This document shows positions 17,403 through 25,532 of a stretch of DNA of 64,000 bases, piece after piece. Source of the DNA: Streptomyces griseosporeus (GTDB lineage: Bacteria; Actinomycetota; Actinomycetes; Streptomycetales; Streptomycetaceae); the NCBI RefSeq assembly GCF_014656055.1, contig NZ_BNBR01000008.1:305110-369109 (forward strand), in the 5' to 3' direction. The notes under the pieces were generated by a model. It was given only the letters and a program-made list of their open reading frames with translations, ran no database searches and had not been told where the DNA came from. Each line of letters begins with the position of its first letter. Position 1 is the first letter of the stretch. The translations under genes were made by a program, and so were the position numbers.

Positions 17403-17437
17403 CGCCACAAGTTGCAGTTTGGTTTCCCTTGCAGTAC

Positions 17438-17468
17438 AGAGCCTGCGGAGCATGTGACCGCGGGCTCT
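17438..17468 (+). promoter_or_regulatory. Terminator-like hairpin in the cold-shock 5' leader
   Basis: AGAGCCTGCGG (17438-17448) pairs with CCGCGGGCTCT (17458-17468) with one mismatch around a nine-base loop. It is followed by CGTCTTTTC. This resembles an intrinsic terminator placed about 90 nt before the start codon, so it could act as a temperature-dependent attenuator or as a leader-stability element. Function is inferred from structure only. Confidence 0.55.
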
Positions 17469-17558
17469 CGTCTTTTCAGGCGGATGCAGTTGTGCAGAAC
17501 TTGTCTTCACACTTGCTGGTTCTGGAGCAGGGCAACCCTTTGAGCCCAAGGAGGGCTT

Positions 17559-17762
17559 ATGGCTACCGGAACCGTTAAGTGGTTCAACGCCGAAAAGGGC
17601 TTTGGCTTCATCGCCCAGGAAGGCGGCGGCCCCGACGTCTTCGTCCACTACTCCGCGATCAACGCGTCCGGTTTCCGGTCGCTCGAGGAGAACCAGCAGG
17701 TGTCCTTCGACGTCACCCAGGGCCCGAAGGGCCCGCAGGCGGAGAACGTCACCCCGGTCTGA
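17559..17762 (+). CDS. Cold-shock protein (CspA family)
   Basis: A 67-residue single OB-fold nucleic-acid chaperone. RNP1 is seen as KGFGFIA and RNP2 as VFVHYSAI; the opening [13 protein letters not shown] is the invariant family N-terminus. The ATG has an AAGGAGG ribosome site. It corresponds to the ScoF-type small cold-shock proteins of Streptomyces, which bind single-stranded RNA or DNA and melt secondary structure. The long leader with a hairpin and the strong terminator downstream suggest a highly expressed monocistronic gene. Confidence 0.97.
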   Translation: MATGTVKWFNAEKGFGFIAQEGGGPDVFVHYSAINASGFRSLEENQQVSFDVTQGPKGPQAENVTPV

Positions 17763-17808
17763 TCGATTTCTCGATCGCATCATGATCGCAGTCTGAGTGC
17801 AGTACCCA

Positions 17809-17841
17809 AGGAGCCCCGCGCCGTACGGCGACGGGGCTCCT
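17809..17841 (+). terminator. Strong terminator after the cold-shock gene
   Basis: A perfect 10-bp stem (AGGAGCCCCG at 17809-17818 with CGGGGCTCCT at 17832-17841) is followed by GCCCTTTCC. It lies 47 bp after the stop codon. It could also end transcription coming from the XRE/cupin gene on the other strand. Confidence 0.85.
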
Positions 17842-17870
17842 GCCCTTTCCCGGCGCGGGCCGCCCCGGCC

Positions 17871-18434
17871 CTACACGTGCTGCATGACCAGCACGAAAGA
17901 CGTCCCGGGCAGCAAACCCTCGTACGCGTGCGGAACATCGCCGCGATACGTCGCGTAATCCCCGGGATTCAGCTCCACGCCTTCTCCCAGCGGCCCGGCC
18001 TTCACCTTTCCGCTGCCGACGATCAGGTGCTCGACGGTGCCGGGGATATGCGGCGCCGACTCCCGGGCGGTGCCCGGTTCCGCGCGGATGTGATAGATGT
18101 CCCGGCGCGCGCCCGGGGGGCTCGCCGCGAGCAGGGTGGCGACGAAGTCGGCCCGTTCCGAGGCCACGGCCGGCCCCTCCCCCGCCCGGATCACCTGGAG
18201 CGACTGGGTCGGCGGCTCCACCAGCGCGCTGAACGGCACGCCGAGGGCAACCGCCAGCGCCCAGATCGTCTCCACGCCCGGATTGCCGCTCGCCGCCTCC
18301 AGTTGGGAGAGCGTGGACTTCGCGACGCCGGCGCGCTTGGCCAGCTCGGACAGGGAGAGTCCGGCGCGGGTGCGCTCGCGCTTGAGGGAGGCGGCGATCC
18401 ACTCCATGGGAAGCCGGGCGGAGGGCTGGGACAT
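17871..18434 (-). CDS. XRE-family regulator with C-terminal cupin domain
   Basis: The 187-residue product has an N-terminal helix-turn-helix (about residues 15-65: LSLSELAKRAGVAKSTLSQLE), a linker, and a C-terminal cupin (about 110-185) with a GDYATYRGDVPHAYE segment. XRE-cupin proteins usually repress a neighbouring divergent gene and sense a small ligand in the cupin pocket. ATG 18434 has GAAGG ten bases upstream; an in-frame extension to 18494 would run into the divergent promoter. The divergent AzlC/AzlD genes are the likely target, with an amino acid or related amine as the likely signal (inference). Confidence 0.9.
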   Translation of the reverse strand: MSQPSARLPMEWIAASLKRERTRAGLSLSELAKRAGVAKSTLSQLEAASGNPGVETIWALAVALGVPFSALVEPPTQSLQVIRAGEGPAVASERADFVATLLAASPPGARRDIYHIRAEPGTARESAPHIPGTVEHLIVGSGKVKAGPLGEGVELNPGDYATYRGDVPHAYEGLLPGTSFVLVMQHV

Positions 18435-18492
18435 CACGGGGTGACCTTCGATTCCGTTCGCTGGGCCGGTACGACTGTTCGCCTTGACGAAC

Positions 18493-18506
18493 ACAACGCC
18501 TGTTGT
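18493..18506. promoter_or_regulatory. Inverted repeat in the XRE/azlC divergent promoter
   Basis: ACAAC-GCCT-GTTGT is a perfect 5-bp inverted repeat, flanked by partly symmetric GAAC/GTTC bases. It lies 15 bp upstream of the azlC-type ATG and about 59 bp upstream of the regulator start, a good location for an operator of the XRE-cupin protein. Confidence 0.45.
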
Positions 18507-18520
18507 TCATTGTAGAAAAC

Positions 18521-19201
18521 ATGCGTTCGCTTCTCCGAACACCCGAGGTCGGTTCCCTCGTCCGGGACAGTTCACTCGTCTGGCTGGCCAGCGGCATCGT
18601 CGGCGTGTCCTTCGGCGCGATCGCCGTCGCCGGCGGGCTGCCGGTGTGGGTGCCGGTCGTGATGTCGCTGGTGGTGTACGCGGGCTCGGCCCAGTTCAGC
18701 GCCGTCGGCATCCTGCTCGCCGGGGGCGGGCCGCTGGCCGCGGCGGCGACCGGGCTGCTGCTGAACACCCGTACGGCCGCCTACAGTCTCGCCGTCGCCG
18801 ACGTCCTCGGCCGGGGCCGCGCCGCCCGTCTTCTCGGCGCGCACCTGGTGACCGACGAAACCGTCGCCTTCGCCCTCGCGCAGAGCGACCCGGCGCGCCG
18901 CCGGATTGCCTTCTGGGTGTCGGGCCTCGGGCTGTTCGCCGTGTGGAACGCGGGTGTGCTGTGCGGGGCGCTCGCCGGCAGTGCCCTGGGCGACACCAGC
19001 ACCTACGGCCTCGACGCCGCCTTCCCCGCCGTCCTCGTCGCCCTGGTCCTGCCCGCCCTGCGCACCGACGCCGCGGTACGGCGCTCCGCGCTGCTCGGCG
19101 CGGCACTGGCGCTCGCGGTCACGCCGTACGTGCCGGCCGGGGTGCCGGTGCTGCTGGCGCTCGCCGGGCTGGCGCTGCACGGGAAGGGGCGTACGGCGTG
19201 A
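18521..19201 (+). CDS. AzlC-family branched-chain amino acid exporter, large subunit
   Basis: A 226-residue membrane protein with about six to seven hydrophobic segments. The family signature is visible in ASGIVGVSFGAIAVAGGLPVW and in VVYAGSAQFSAVGILLAGG. AzlC works with the small AzlD subunit encoded next; the Bacillus pair exports branched-chain amino acids and azaleucine. ATG 18521 has no clear ribosome site and may be read from a leaderless or short-leader message; an upstream TTG at 18503 is in frame. It overlaps azlD by four bases. The real substrate in Streptomyces is not known. Confidence 0.88.
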   Translation: MRSLLRTPEVGSLVRDSSLVWLASGIVGVSFGAIAVAGGLPVWVPVVMSLVVYAGSAQFSAVGILLAGGGPLAAAATGLLLNTRTAAYSLAVADVLGRGRAARLLGAHLVTDETVAFALAQSDPARRRIAFWVSGLGLFAVWNAGVLCGALAGSALGDTSTYGLDAAFPAVLVALVLPALRTDAAVRRSALLGAALALAVTPYVPAGVPVLLALAGLALHGKGRTA

Positions 19202-19512
19202 ACGCCACGGTCGCGGCGATCCTCGCGCTGGCGGTGGGGACGTACGCCTTCCGGCTGATCGGGCCGGTCCTGCACGGCCGGGTCACGCTCCCGCCCCGGG
19301 TACAGGAGCTGCTTTCGGCCGGCGCGATCGTCCTGCTGGTCGCCCTGCTGGCCACGGGCGCACTGACCGAGGCCGGCGCCTTCGCGGGCTGGGCCCGCCC
19401 GGCCGGCGTCCTGGTGGGCGCCGTACTGGCGTGGCGCCGGGCGCCGTTCGCGGTGGTGGTGCTCGGGGCGGCGGGGGCTACGGCGGTGCTGCGGTGGGCG
19501 GGGGTGGGGTGA
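19198..19512 (+). CDS. AzlD-family small transporter subunit
   Basis: A 104-residue membrane protein with three to four hydrophobic segments, opening NATVAAILALAVGTYAFRLIGP, the typical AzlD N-terminus. GTG 19198 overlaps the azlC stop (GTGA), implying coupled translation and a 1:1 complex. It is read in a different frame from azlC, so its upstream open frame is only the shadow of that gene. Confidence 0.88.
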   Translation: MNATVAAILALAVGTYAFRLIGPVLHGRVTLPPRVQELLSAGAIVLLVALLATGALTEAGAFAGWARPAGVLVGAVLAWRRAPFAVVVLGAAGATAVLRWAGVG

Positions 19513-19568
19513 GGCGGGACCCACTTCAGCGGCCCCTCGGTGTCAGTGGGGCCCCCTACGCTCCGCCC

Positions 19569-20225
19569 ATGACCGACTCCCTCACCTCCACCCGCCGCTT
19601 CTACGACACCATCGCCGAGGACTACGCCGAGCACTTCCGCGACACCCTGGCCGGGCGCCCGCTGGACCGGGCCCAGCTGGTGGCGTTCGCCGAACTCGTC
19701 GGCGGGGAGGGCACGGTGGCCGACCTGGGCTGCGGCCCCGGGCGGATCACGGCGTACCTCGCCTCGCTCGGCCTGTCGGTGTACGGGCTCGACCTGTCGG
19801 AGTCGATGGTGGCGATCGCGCGGCGGGAGAACCCGGGGCTGCGGTTCGAGCAGGGCTCGATGGCGCGGCTGGACGTTGCGGACGGGAGCCTTGCCGGGGC
19901 GGTGTGCTGGTACTCCACGATCCACACCCCCGACGATGACCTCCCGGCCCTCTTCGCGGAACTGCACCGCGTCCTGGCCCCCGGCGCACCGCTCCTCCTC
20001 GGCTTCCAGACGGGCGACGAACCCCTCCACCTGGACCGTCCGTGGGGCCACCCGGTCTCCCTGGACTTCCGGCGCCGCCGCCCGGAGCAGCTGACCGCCC
20101 TGCTGGAGGGGGCGGGCTTCACACGGCTGTGGCAGACGGTACGGGCCCAGGACACCACCTTGGGCGAGACGGCGGCGCAGGCGTTCCTCGCGGTGCGCAA
20201 GTCCTGGGGAGGCAGCGGTTCGTAG
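19569..20225 (+). CDS. Class I SAM-dependent methyltransferase
   Basis: The 218-residue product has SAM-binding motif I VADLGCGPGRITAYLA (about residues 50-65), the acidic residue after strand 2 in YGLDLSESMVAIAR, and a post-motif LHRVLAPGAPLLLGF. It opens with RRFYDTIAEDYAEHF, as in many small-molecule methyltransferases. The start is ATG 19569, 56 bp after azlD, possibly read from the same transcript. The methyl acceptor cannot be told from sequence. Confidence 0.88.
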   Translation: MTDSLTSTRRFYDTIAEDYAEHFRDTLAGRPLDRAQLVAFAELVGGEGTVADLGCGPGRITAYLASLGLSVYGLDLSESMVAIARRENPGLRFEQGSMARLDVADGSLAGAVCWYSTIHTPDDDLPALFAELHRVLAPGAPLLLGFQTGDEPLHLDRPWGHPVSLDFRRRRPEQLTALLEGAGFTRLWQTVRAQDTTLGETAAQAFLAVRKSWGGSGS

Positions 20226-20339
20226 GCGGGTGCGGGTACGTCGTGGCTGATCGCGCCCACGCGGCGGAGCCGCATATCGACACAGCCCCGCGCCCCTGGG
20301 TGGGCACAATCGCCCGGCATCCGTCGTCGGGGACTCACG

Positions 20340-20888
20340 TCAGGTCTGGCCGAGCAGTGCCCGGCAGTCCGTCCACGCCGCCTCGGTCAGCAGGGGGCGC
20401 AGGCGGGTGAAGAGGGCGAGGAGGTCGCGGCCGTGGCGGGCGCGGAAGTCCGGGTTCTCGGCGGCGAGGTCGAGTTCGTTGGCGGCGGTCAGCTCGGCGA
20501 AGTCCCGCGTCTCGGCGGCCGTGGCGGGCACGGCCGTACCGGTGAAGCGGTCGTGGAAGCGGGCGTCCGGGCCGTCCAGCGTGGGATACGTCGCCTCTCG
20601 CGCGCACCCCGCGTAGCGCCGGACGATCTCCTCGGCCTCCGCCCCGATCACGGCGGCCAGGTCGGCGCGCCGGTCGAGCGGGAGCAGGGGCTCGGGGAAG
20701 CCGTCGGTGCCGTAGCAGGCGTGGCACAGGCCCGCGAGCCGCAGGGCCGGACGGGCGTCCCACGCGGCGAGGCGGGCGTGCACCCGGTCGAGGTGGGCGA
20801 GGAGCGTGCCGCCGGGGTGCGGGATGCGGTCGGCGCCCGCTTCGACGAGGAGGGCGCGTGCTGCTCGGAGGCTGGGGGACACGGTCAC
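20340..20888 (-). CDS. Conserved hypothetical protein (DUF6817-like, HD-like His/Asp pattern)
   Basis: A 182-residue protein without a firm function. The segment PHPGGTLLAHLDRVHARL followed by LAGLCHACYGTDGF has spaced histidines and an aspartate that recall HD-domain metal ligands and match the DUF6817 pattern as I remember it. GTG 20888 has AAGGAG five to six bases upstream. It is divergent from a LysR-type gene, with a palindromic operator between them, so it is probably controlled by that regulator. Confidence 0.7.
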   Translation of the reverse strand: MTVSPSLRAARALLVEAGADRIPHPGGTLLAHLDRVHARLAAWDARPALRLAGLCHACYGTDGFPEPLLPLDRRADLAAVIGAEAEEIVRRYAGCAREATYPTLDGPDARFHDRFTGTAVPATAAETRDFAELTAANELDLAAENPDFRARHGRDLLALFTRLRPLLTEAAWTDCRALLGQT

Positions 20889-21034
20889 CGTGCTCCTTCG
20901 GGAGCGTGCGCGGACGGGGGGATGGCGGGTCGGCACCCGCTCCTCCCGGGGGAGCGGGTTGCCGCCCTTGGGGCCCTGGGAAGATCGTCGTACACCGGTC
21001 AAAGGCCAGTCAATCCTTGGGATTTGTCGCTTGA

Positions 21035-21052
21035 CCCAAGCTGTAGCTTGGG
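21035..21052. promoter_or_regulatory. Perfect palindrome abutting the LysR start (likely autoregulatory operator)
   Basis: CCCAAGCT-GT-AGCTTGGG is a perfect 8+8 inverted repeat ending four bases before the LysR ATG at 21057. Its left half can also pair with CTTGGG at 21016-21021, giving overlapping operator options. The TTGAC at 21031-21035 adjoins it. A LysR protein bound here would control both divergent genes. Confidence 0.6.
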
Positions 21053-21056
21053 GGCC

Positions 21057-22046
21057 ATGACCCTCGACGACCTGCGGGTGTTCGTGGCCGTGTGCCGGGC
21101 CGGGAGCCTCAGTGCCGTGGCCCGGGAGCTGGGGTGTACCCAGTCGGCGGTGAGCCAGCACGTGAAGCGGCTGGAGCGGGAGACCGGCGTGGCCCTGCTG
21201 GAGCGGCAGCCGCGCGGGGTCGTGCCCACGCGGGCGGGACGGATCCTGGAGGAGGCCGCCGCCGAGGGGATCTCCGGGCTGGATCTGGCCGTCCGGCGGT
21301 TGCGGGATCTGGGCAGCGGCGAGCGCGGGTACGTGCGGGTGGCGACCGGGGCGACCACGGTGCGGCACTTCATGTCCGACGCGGTGGTGGCGTTCCGCCG
21401 CCGCTACCCCGAGGTCAACCTGGAGTTCCGCACGGTCAGTTCGGGCCGCGGCAGCTTCGACGCGCTCGCCGACGGCACCCTCGACCTGGCGTGGATCACC
21501 CTGGGCCCGCCGGTGCGGGGCATCGAGCAGCGGGCGGTGGTGGAGTTGCCGTGGATGCTGGCGGTGCGCCCGGACGATCCCCTCGCCGGGCGGGAGCGTG
21601 TGGAGGCGGCCGATGTGGCCGGGCTGCGCGTGATCCGCCTGCCCCCGAACTCGGCGTCCGCCGCCCAGCTGGAGGCCGCCTGCGCGGAGGCGGGTGTGCG
21701 GTTCGCGTACGACACGAGCGTCGCCGACTGGGACACGGCCCTGCTGCTGGCCGAACTGGGCGTCGGCCGCGCGGTGGTGCCCGCCTTTCCGGGACTTGAG
21801 CAGGCCGGTGACGGGTCGCTGCGGCTGCTCCCCCTGCCCGGTCTGCGCCCGCTGCCCGTCGGGTGGGCCGTACGCCGCTGGGACGCCCTGGCCCCGGCGG
21901 CGCGGGCGTTCGCGGACACGGTGGTGCGGCACCGGCGCGGGCTGCAGGCTCCCACGGCCCCGGCCTCTACTGCGCGTACAGCCCTTCCACCTCCGCCGCG
22001 AAGTCCCGCAGGACCGCCTCGCGGCGCAGCTTCATCGACGGGGTGA
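21057..22046 (+). CDS. LysR-family transcriptional regulator
   Basis: A 329-residue LysR protein with an N-terminal winged helix-turn-helix (residues 1-60: LDDLRVFVAVCRAGSLSAVARELGCTQSAVSQHVKRLE) and a C-terminal effector-binding domain (about 90-290). The Ala/Pro-rich tail of about 30 residues reads into the end of the convergent ligase gene, overlapping it by 80 bp, so the extreme C-terminus is probably not conserved. Divergent from the DUF gene at 20340-20888, its probable target. The effector is unknown. Confidence 0.9.
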   Translation: MTLDDLRVFVAVCRAGSLSAVARELGCTQSAVSQHVKRLERETGVALLERQPRGVVPTRAGRILEEAAAEGISGLDLAVRRLRDLGSGERGYVRVATGATTVRHFMSDAVVAFRRRYPEVNLEFRTVSSGRGSFDALADGTLDLAWITLGPPVRGIEQRAVVELPWMLAVRPDDPLAGRERVEAADVAGLRVIRLPPNSASAAQLEAACAEAGVRFAYDTSVADWDTALLLAELGVGRAVVPAFPGLEQAGDGSLRLLPLPGLRPLPVGWAVRRWDALAPAARAFADTVVRHRRGLQAPTAPASTARTALPPPPRSPAGPPRGAASSTG

Positions 22047-23898
22047 GGTGGCCGGCCATCTCCGTGAAGTCGGTCGGGAGGACGGTGAAGCGGCGGATGG
22101 ATTCGGGGCGGGAGACCAGTTTGTTGGCCTCGTCCAAAGCCCGTTGGAGTACGGCCCTCAGCTCCGGGTCGTCGACGAGGAGTTCCGCTGGGACGGGGTG
22201 CTTGCCGTTCATGCGGCGCCAGTGGGAGACGCCGTCCATGTCGAGGGTGATCAGCGCGGAGACGTAGGGGCGGCCGTCGCCCACCAGCATCACCTGGGAG
22301 ATCAGCGGGTGCTGGCGCAGCCAGTTCTCCAGCGGGGCGGGGGCGATGCTCTTGCCGCCCGCCGTGATCATGATCTCCTTCTTGCGGCCGGTGATGGTGA
22401 GGTAGCCCTCGTCGTCGAGTTCGCCTAGGTCACCGGTGGGCAGCCAGCCGTCGCGGGTCGCGGGGACGACCCCGCCGGCCTGCGGGTCCCAGTAGCCGCG
22501 CAGCACGTGGTCGCCGGAGACGAGGATCTCCCCGTCGGCGGCGATCCGCACGCGCGTGCCGGGCAGCGGCCAGCCGACCGTGCCGAGGCGGGGCTTGAGC
22601 GGCGGGGTGACGGTCGTGGCGCCGGTGGTCTCGGTCAGGCCGTACCCCTCGAAGACCTGGATGCCGGCGCCCGCGTAGAAGGCGGCGAGGCGGCGGCCGA
22701 GCGGGGAGCCGCCGCAGATGGCGTATTTGACCCGGCCGCCCATGGCGGCCCGGATCTTGCGGTAGACCAGTGGGTCGTAGAAGGTGCGGGCGGTCTTCAG
22801 GGAGCGGGTGGGGCCGCTGCCGGTGCCCGCCTGCCGGGCCTCCAGGGCGGCGCCGTAGCGGCGGGCCACCGCGGCCGCGCGGTCGAAGGCGGCGACCCGG
22901 CCGCCGGCCTCGGCCTTGGCGCGGGCCGAGTTGTAGACCTTCTCCAGCATGTACGGGATGGTCAGCAGACAGGTCGGCCGGAAGGCCGCGAGGTCCGGCA
23001 GCAGGTCCTCCGCCTTCAGGCTCGGGGCGTGTCCGAGGCGGACCCGGGCGCGGACGCACGCGACGGCGACCATCCGGCCGAACACATGGGACATCGGCAG
23101 GAAGAGCAGCACCGACGGCTCCTCCCCGGTCTCCGCGCGGAAGACCGGGTAGAGCAGCTCGACGGCGTTGTCGACCTCGGCGAAGAAGTTGCCGTGGGAG
23201 AGCACGCAGCCCTTGGGGCGGCCGGTCGTGCCGGAGGTGTAGATGAGCGTGGCGAGGGTGTCCGGGCCGAGCATCCCGCGCCGTACGGCGACCTCCTGGT
23301 CGGGGACGGTGGCCGCGCCCAGCTCGCCCAGCCGCTCGACATGCCCCTTCTCGATCACCCACACGTGCCGCAGGTCGGGCAGGTGGGGGCGCTCGGGGCC
23401 GAGGGCGGCGGCCTGCGCGACGGTCTCGGTGACGACGGCGACCGCACCGGAGTCCTGGAGGATCCAGCGGGTCTGGTAGATGGAGGAGGTCGGGTAGACG
23501 GGGACGGTGACCAGGCCGGCGGCCCAGGCGGCGAAGTCCAGCAGCGTCCACTCGTACGTCGTACGGGCCATGACCGCGATCCGGTCGCCCGGCACGAGCC
23601 CCTCGGCGATCAGCCCCTTCGCGACGGCCTGCACCTCGGCGGCGAACCGCTCGGCGGTCACGTCGGTCCACCGGCCGTCCGGCTGCCGCCTGCTGAGCAC
23701 GACCGAGGCGGGCGCCGCGTCGGCGTTCTCGAAGGGCAGGTCGGCGAGCGAGCCGTGCCGCACGGGCCGGGCGAGCGGCGGCACGGACGCCTCCCGTACG
23801 GCCCCGTCCAGCCGCTTGGTCTCGGGCTCGACGAGGACGGGTCCCCGGGGGCCGTCGAGATCCTCGAAAGCGGCGGAGGGCGAGTAGGGGGTGGACAC
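21967..23898 (-). CDS. Long-chain acyl-CoA synthetase (AMP-binding)
   Basis: A 643-residue member of the acyl-adenylate superfamily, expected to activate fatty acids as acyl-CoA via acyl-AMP. Motifs: LIYTSGTTGRPKG (P-loop), FLPMSHVFGR, a GYGLTETTGATT stretch, GDLGELDDEGYLTITGRKKE (with the Asp and Arg ligands) and the catalytic lysine region ITAGGKSIAP near the C-terminus. The length fits the FadD15-like class. GTG 23898 has AGGAG seven bases upstream. It is divergent from a high-molecular-weight FabG, and the shared control region contains TTACCG-type boxes. A role in fatty acid or complex-lipid metabolism is inferred. Confidence 0.93.
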   Translation of the reverse strand: MSTPYSPSAAFEDLDGPRGPVLVEPETKRLDGAVREASVPPLARPVRHGSLADLPFENADAAPASVVLSRRQPDGRWTDVTAERFAAEVQAVAKGLIAEGLVPGDRIAVMARTTYEWTLLDFAAWAAGLVTVPVYPTSSIYQTRWILQDSGAVAVVTETVAQAAALGPERPHLPDLRHVWVIEKGHVERLGELGAATVPDQEVAVRRGMLGPDTLATLIYTSGTTGRPKGCVLSHGNFFAEVDNAVELLYPVFRAETGEEPSVLLFLPMSHVFGRMVAVACVRARVRLGHAPSLKAEDLLPDLAAFRPTCLLTIPYMLEKVYNSARAKAEAGGRVAAFDRAAAVARRYGAALEARQAGTGSGPTRSLKTARTFYDPLVYRKIRAAMGGRVKYAICGGSPLGRRLAAFYAGAGIQVFEGYGLTETTGATTVTPPLKPRLGTVGWPLPGTRVRIAADGEILVSGDHVLRGYWDPQAGGVVPATRDGWLPTGDLGELDDEGYLTITGRKKEIMITAGGKSIAPAPLENWLRQHPLISQVMLVGDGRPYVSALITLDMDGVSHWRRMNGKHPVPAELLVDDPELRAVLQRALDEANKLVSRPESIRRFTVLPTDFTEMAGHLTPSMKLRREAVLRDFAAEVEGLYAQ

Positions 23899-23995
23899 GG
23901 GGCGGCTCCTGGGGCGTGCAGCGTGGAACTGCTTGCTGCATGACGTACGCGCCTCGCGGTGCGGGGCGTTCACCGGCGACGGCCCGCGCGCAGGG

Positions 23996-24171
23996 TTACC
24001 GCCGGTTAAGTACCGGATCGTACGGCGCCCCTGTGGGGGCCTTGTGCGGGTTCCGGGCGGGTCCGGGGCCGGGGCTGTGCAACCTCGGGGATTACGTGAG
24101 GGGGGCTCACATTGACTGTACGCCTCTTCAATGGCATAGCATTACCGGCGGTAACCTTACTCCAGAGTAAG
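23996..24171. promoter_or_regulatory. Operator cluster between the acyl-CoA synthetase and FabG-type genes
   Basis: The 332-bp divergent region 23899-24230 holds no gene but three symmetric elements: TTACCG-C-CGGTTA(A) at 23996-24009, the perfect 13-mer TTACCGGCGGTAA at 24142-24154, and the perfect CTTACT-CCAG-AGTAAG at 24156-24171. The first two share the same half-site. Placement on both sides of the divergent promoters suggests one repressor controls both genes. The TetR gene at 26413-27057 is the nearest candidate. Confidence 0.6.
24112..24142 (+). promoter_or_regulatory. Candidate promoter of the FabG/MaoC operon
   Basis: TTGACT (24112-24117) and TAGCAT (24137-24142) are spaced 19 bp, slightly long. 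The transcription start would fall inside the TTACCGGCGGTAA palindrome, consistent with repression by blocking. Confidence 0.45.
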
Positions 24172-24230
24172 CAGGCGGAGTAAGCCCTGTGAGAGTGAGC
24201 AATCTGGGCAGACCAGGGAGGGCGCCCGGC

Positions 24231-25532
24231 ATGGCCGACCGCTATCTGACCTTCACCGGCACCGCGCCCGGTCGCTTTCTGACCCGCCGTCTCGGGCTGC
24301 CGCGCCCGGCCCCGCTGGCCCGCTGGTCGGCCGAACGACCCGTGTTCACCGGCGGGTTGCTGCACCTGACGGCGGGCAAGGGCATGCCCGGCCTGGAGCA
24401 GGTCCTGGCGCGCACCGGTCTCGACGCCGGGGAGCGCGACCCCGCCGCCGTCGTCCTCGACGCCACCGGAGTACGGGACGTCGGCGCGCTCGCCGAGGTG
24501 CACGCCGCCCTGCACCCGGTCGTCCGGTCGGTCGCCACGAGCGGCCGGGTGGTCGTGCTGGGCGCCCCACCGGATGCCGCCGACCACCATGAGGCGGCGG
24601 CCCAGCAGGCCCTGGAGGGCTTCACGCGCTCGCTGGGCAAGGAGATCGGCGGAGGCAGGACGGTGAACCTGGTCCGGCTCACCGACCCGGCCGCCGCCGA
24701 GTCCACCCTGCGCTTCCTGCTCTCCCCCAAGTCCGCCTACGTCAGCGGCCAGGTGATCCACGTCGACGCCCGCGACACCACCGCCCCGGACGACTGGGAC
24801 CGCCCGCTGTCCGGCCGTACCGCGCTGGTCACCGGGGCCGCCCGGGGCATCGGCGCGGCCGTCGCCGAGACGCTGGCCCGGGACGGCGCGCGGGTCGTCG
24901 TCCTCGACGTGCCGTCCGCGCAGGAGGAGGCCGAACGGCTCGCCGCGCGGCTCGGCGGCAGCGCGCTCGCGCTGGACATCACGGCGGCCGACGCGGGCGA
25001 GCGGATCGCCGGTGCCCTGCCCGACGGCCTGGACGTGCTGGTGCACAACGCGGGCGTCACCCGTGACCGCCGGCTGGCCAACATGCCCGCCGAGCGCTGG
25101 AGTTCCGTCCTGGAGGTCAACCTGGCGAGCGTCCTGCGCACCACGGACGCGCTGCTCGCGCGGGGCGCGCTCCGCCCGCACGGGCGGATCGTCGCCACCG
25201 CCTCCATCGCGGGCCTCGCGGGCAACGCCGGGCAGACCAACTACGCGGCGAGCAAGGCGGGGATCGCCGGCCTGGTCCGCGCCCTCGCCCCGCACGCGCT
25301 GGCCGGGCACCAGGTGACGGTGAACGCGGTCGCGCCCGGGTTCATCGAGACGAAGATGACCGCGGCGGTCCCCGTTCTCATCCGCGAGGCCGGCCGCCGG
25401 ATGAACTCCCTCGCGCAGGGCGGACTGCCCGTCGACGTCGCCGAGACCGTCGCCTGGCTGGCGCATCCGGCCTCCGGCGCGGTCAACGGGCAGGTCGTCC
25501 GGGTGTGCGGCCAGAGCCTGCTGGGGGCGTGA
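24231..25532 (+). CDS. High-molecular-weight 3-oxoacyl-ACP/CoA reductase (FabG4-type)
   Basis: A 433-residue short-chain dehydrogenase with two halves. The N-terminal half (about 1-190) is a degenerate Rossmann-like domain. The C-terminal half (about 195-433) is the active one, with TALVTGAARGIGAAVAE (cofactor loop), LVHNAGVTRD, and the catalytic Ser/Tyr/Lys in VATASIAGL and NYAASKAG. This matches mycobacterial FabG4, an NADH-dependent reductase of long 3-oxoacyl substrates. ATG 24231 has AGGGAGGG upstream. The stop overlaps the MaoC gene start (TGATG), so a reductase and a dehydratase are made together, the middle two steps of fatty-acyl elongation or the reverse of beta-oxidation. Confidence 0.93.
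   Translation: MADRYLTFTGTAPGRFLTRRLGLPRPAPLARWSAERPVFTGGLLHLTAGKGMPGLEQVLARTGLDAGERDPAAVVLDATGVRDVGALAEVHAALHPVVRSVATSGRVVVLGAPPDAADHHEAAAQQALEGFTRSLGKEIGGGRTVNLVRLTDPAAAESTLRFLLSPKSAYVSGQVIHVDARDTTAPDDWDRPLSGRTALVTGAARGIGAAVAETLARDGARVVVLDVPSAQEEAERLAARLGGSALALDITAADAGERIAGALPDGLDVLVHNAGVTRDRRLANMPAERWSSVLEVNLASVLRTTDALLARGALRPHGRIVATASIAGLAGNAGQTNYAASKAGIAGLVRALAPHALAGHQVTVNAVAPGFIETKMTAAVPVLIREAGRRMNSLAQGGLPVDVAETVAWLAHPASGAVNGQVVRVCGQSLLGA

Noticed and set aside
21967-22046. Overlap of the LysR and acyl-CoA synthetase 3' ends as a special antisense regulator
   Set aside because: Such convergent tail overlaps of under 110 bp also occur at 34730-34833 and 37187-37203 here, and are an ordinary effect of GC-rich frames lacking stops.
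24006-25466. Minus-strand frame opposite the FabG4-type gene
   Set aside because: It would cover the promoter boxes and has no recognisable motif; the plus strand has the full SDR signature.
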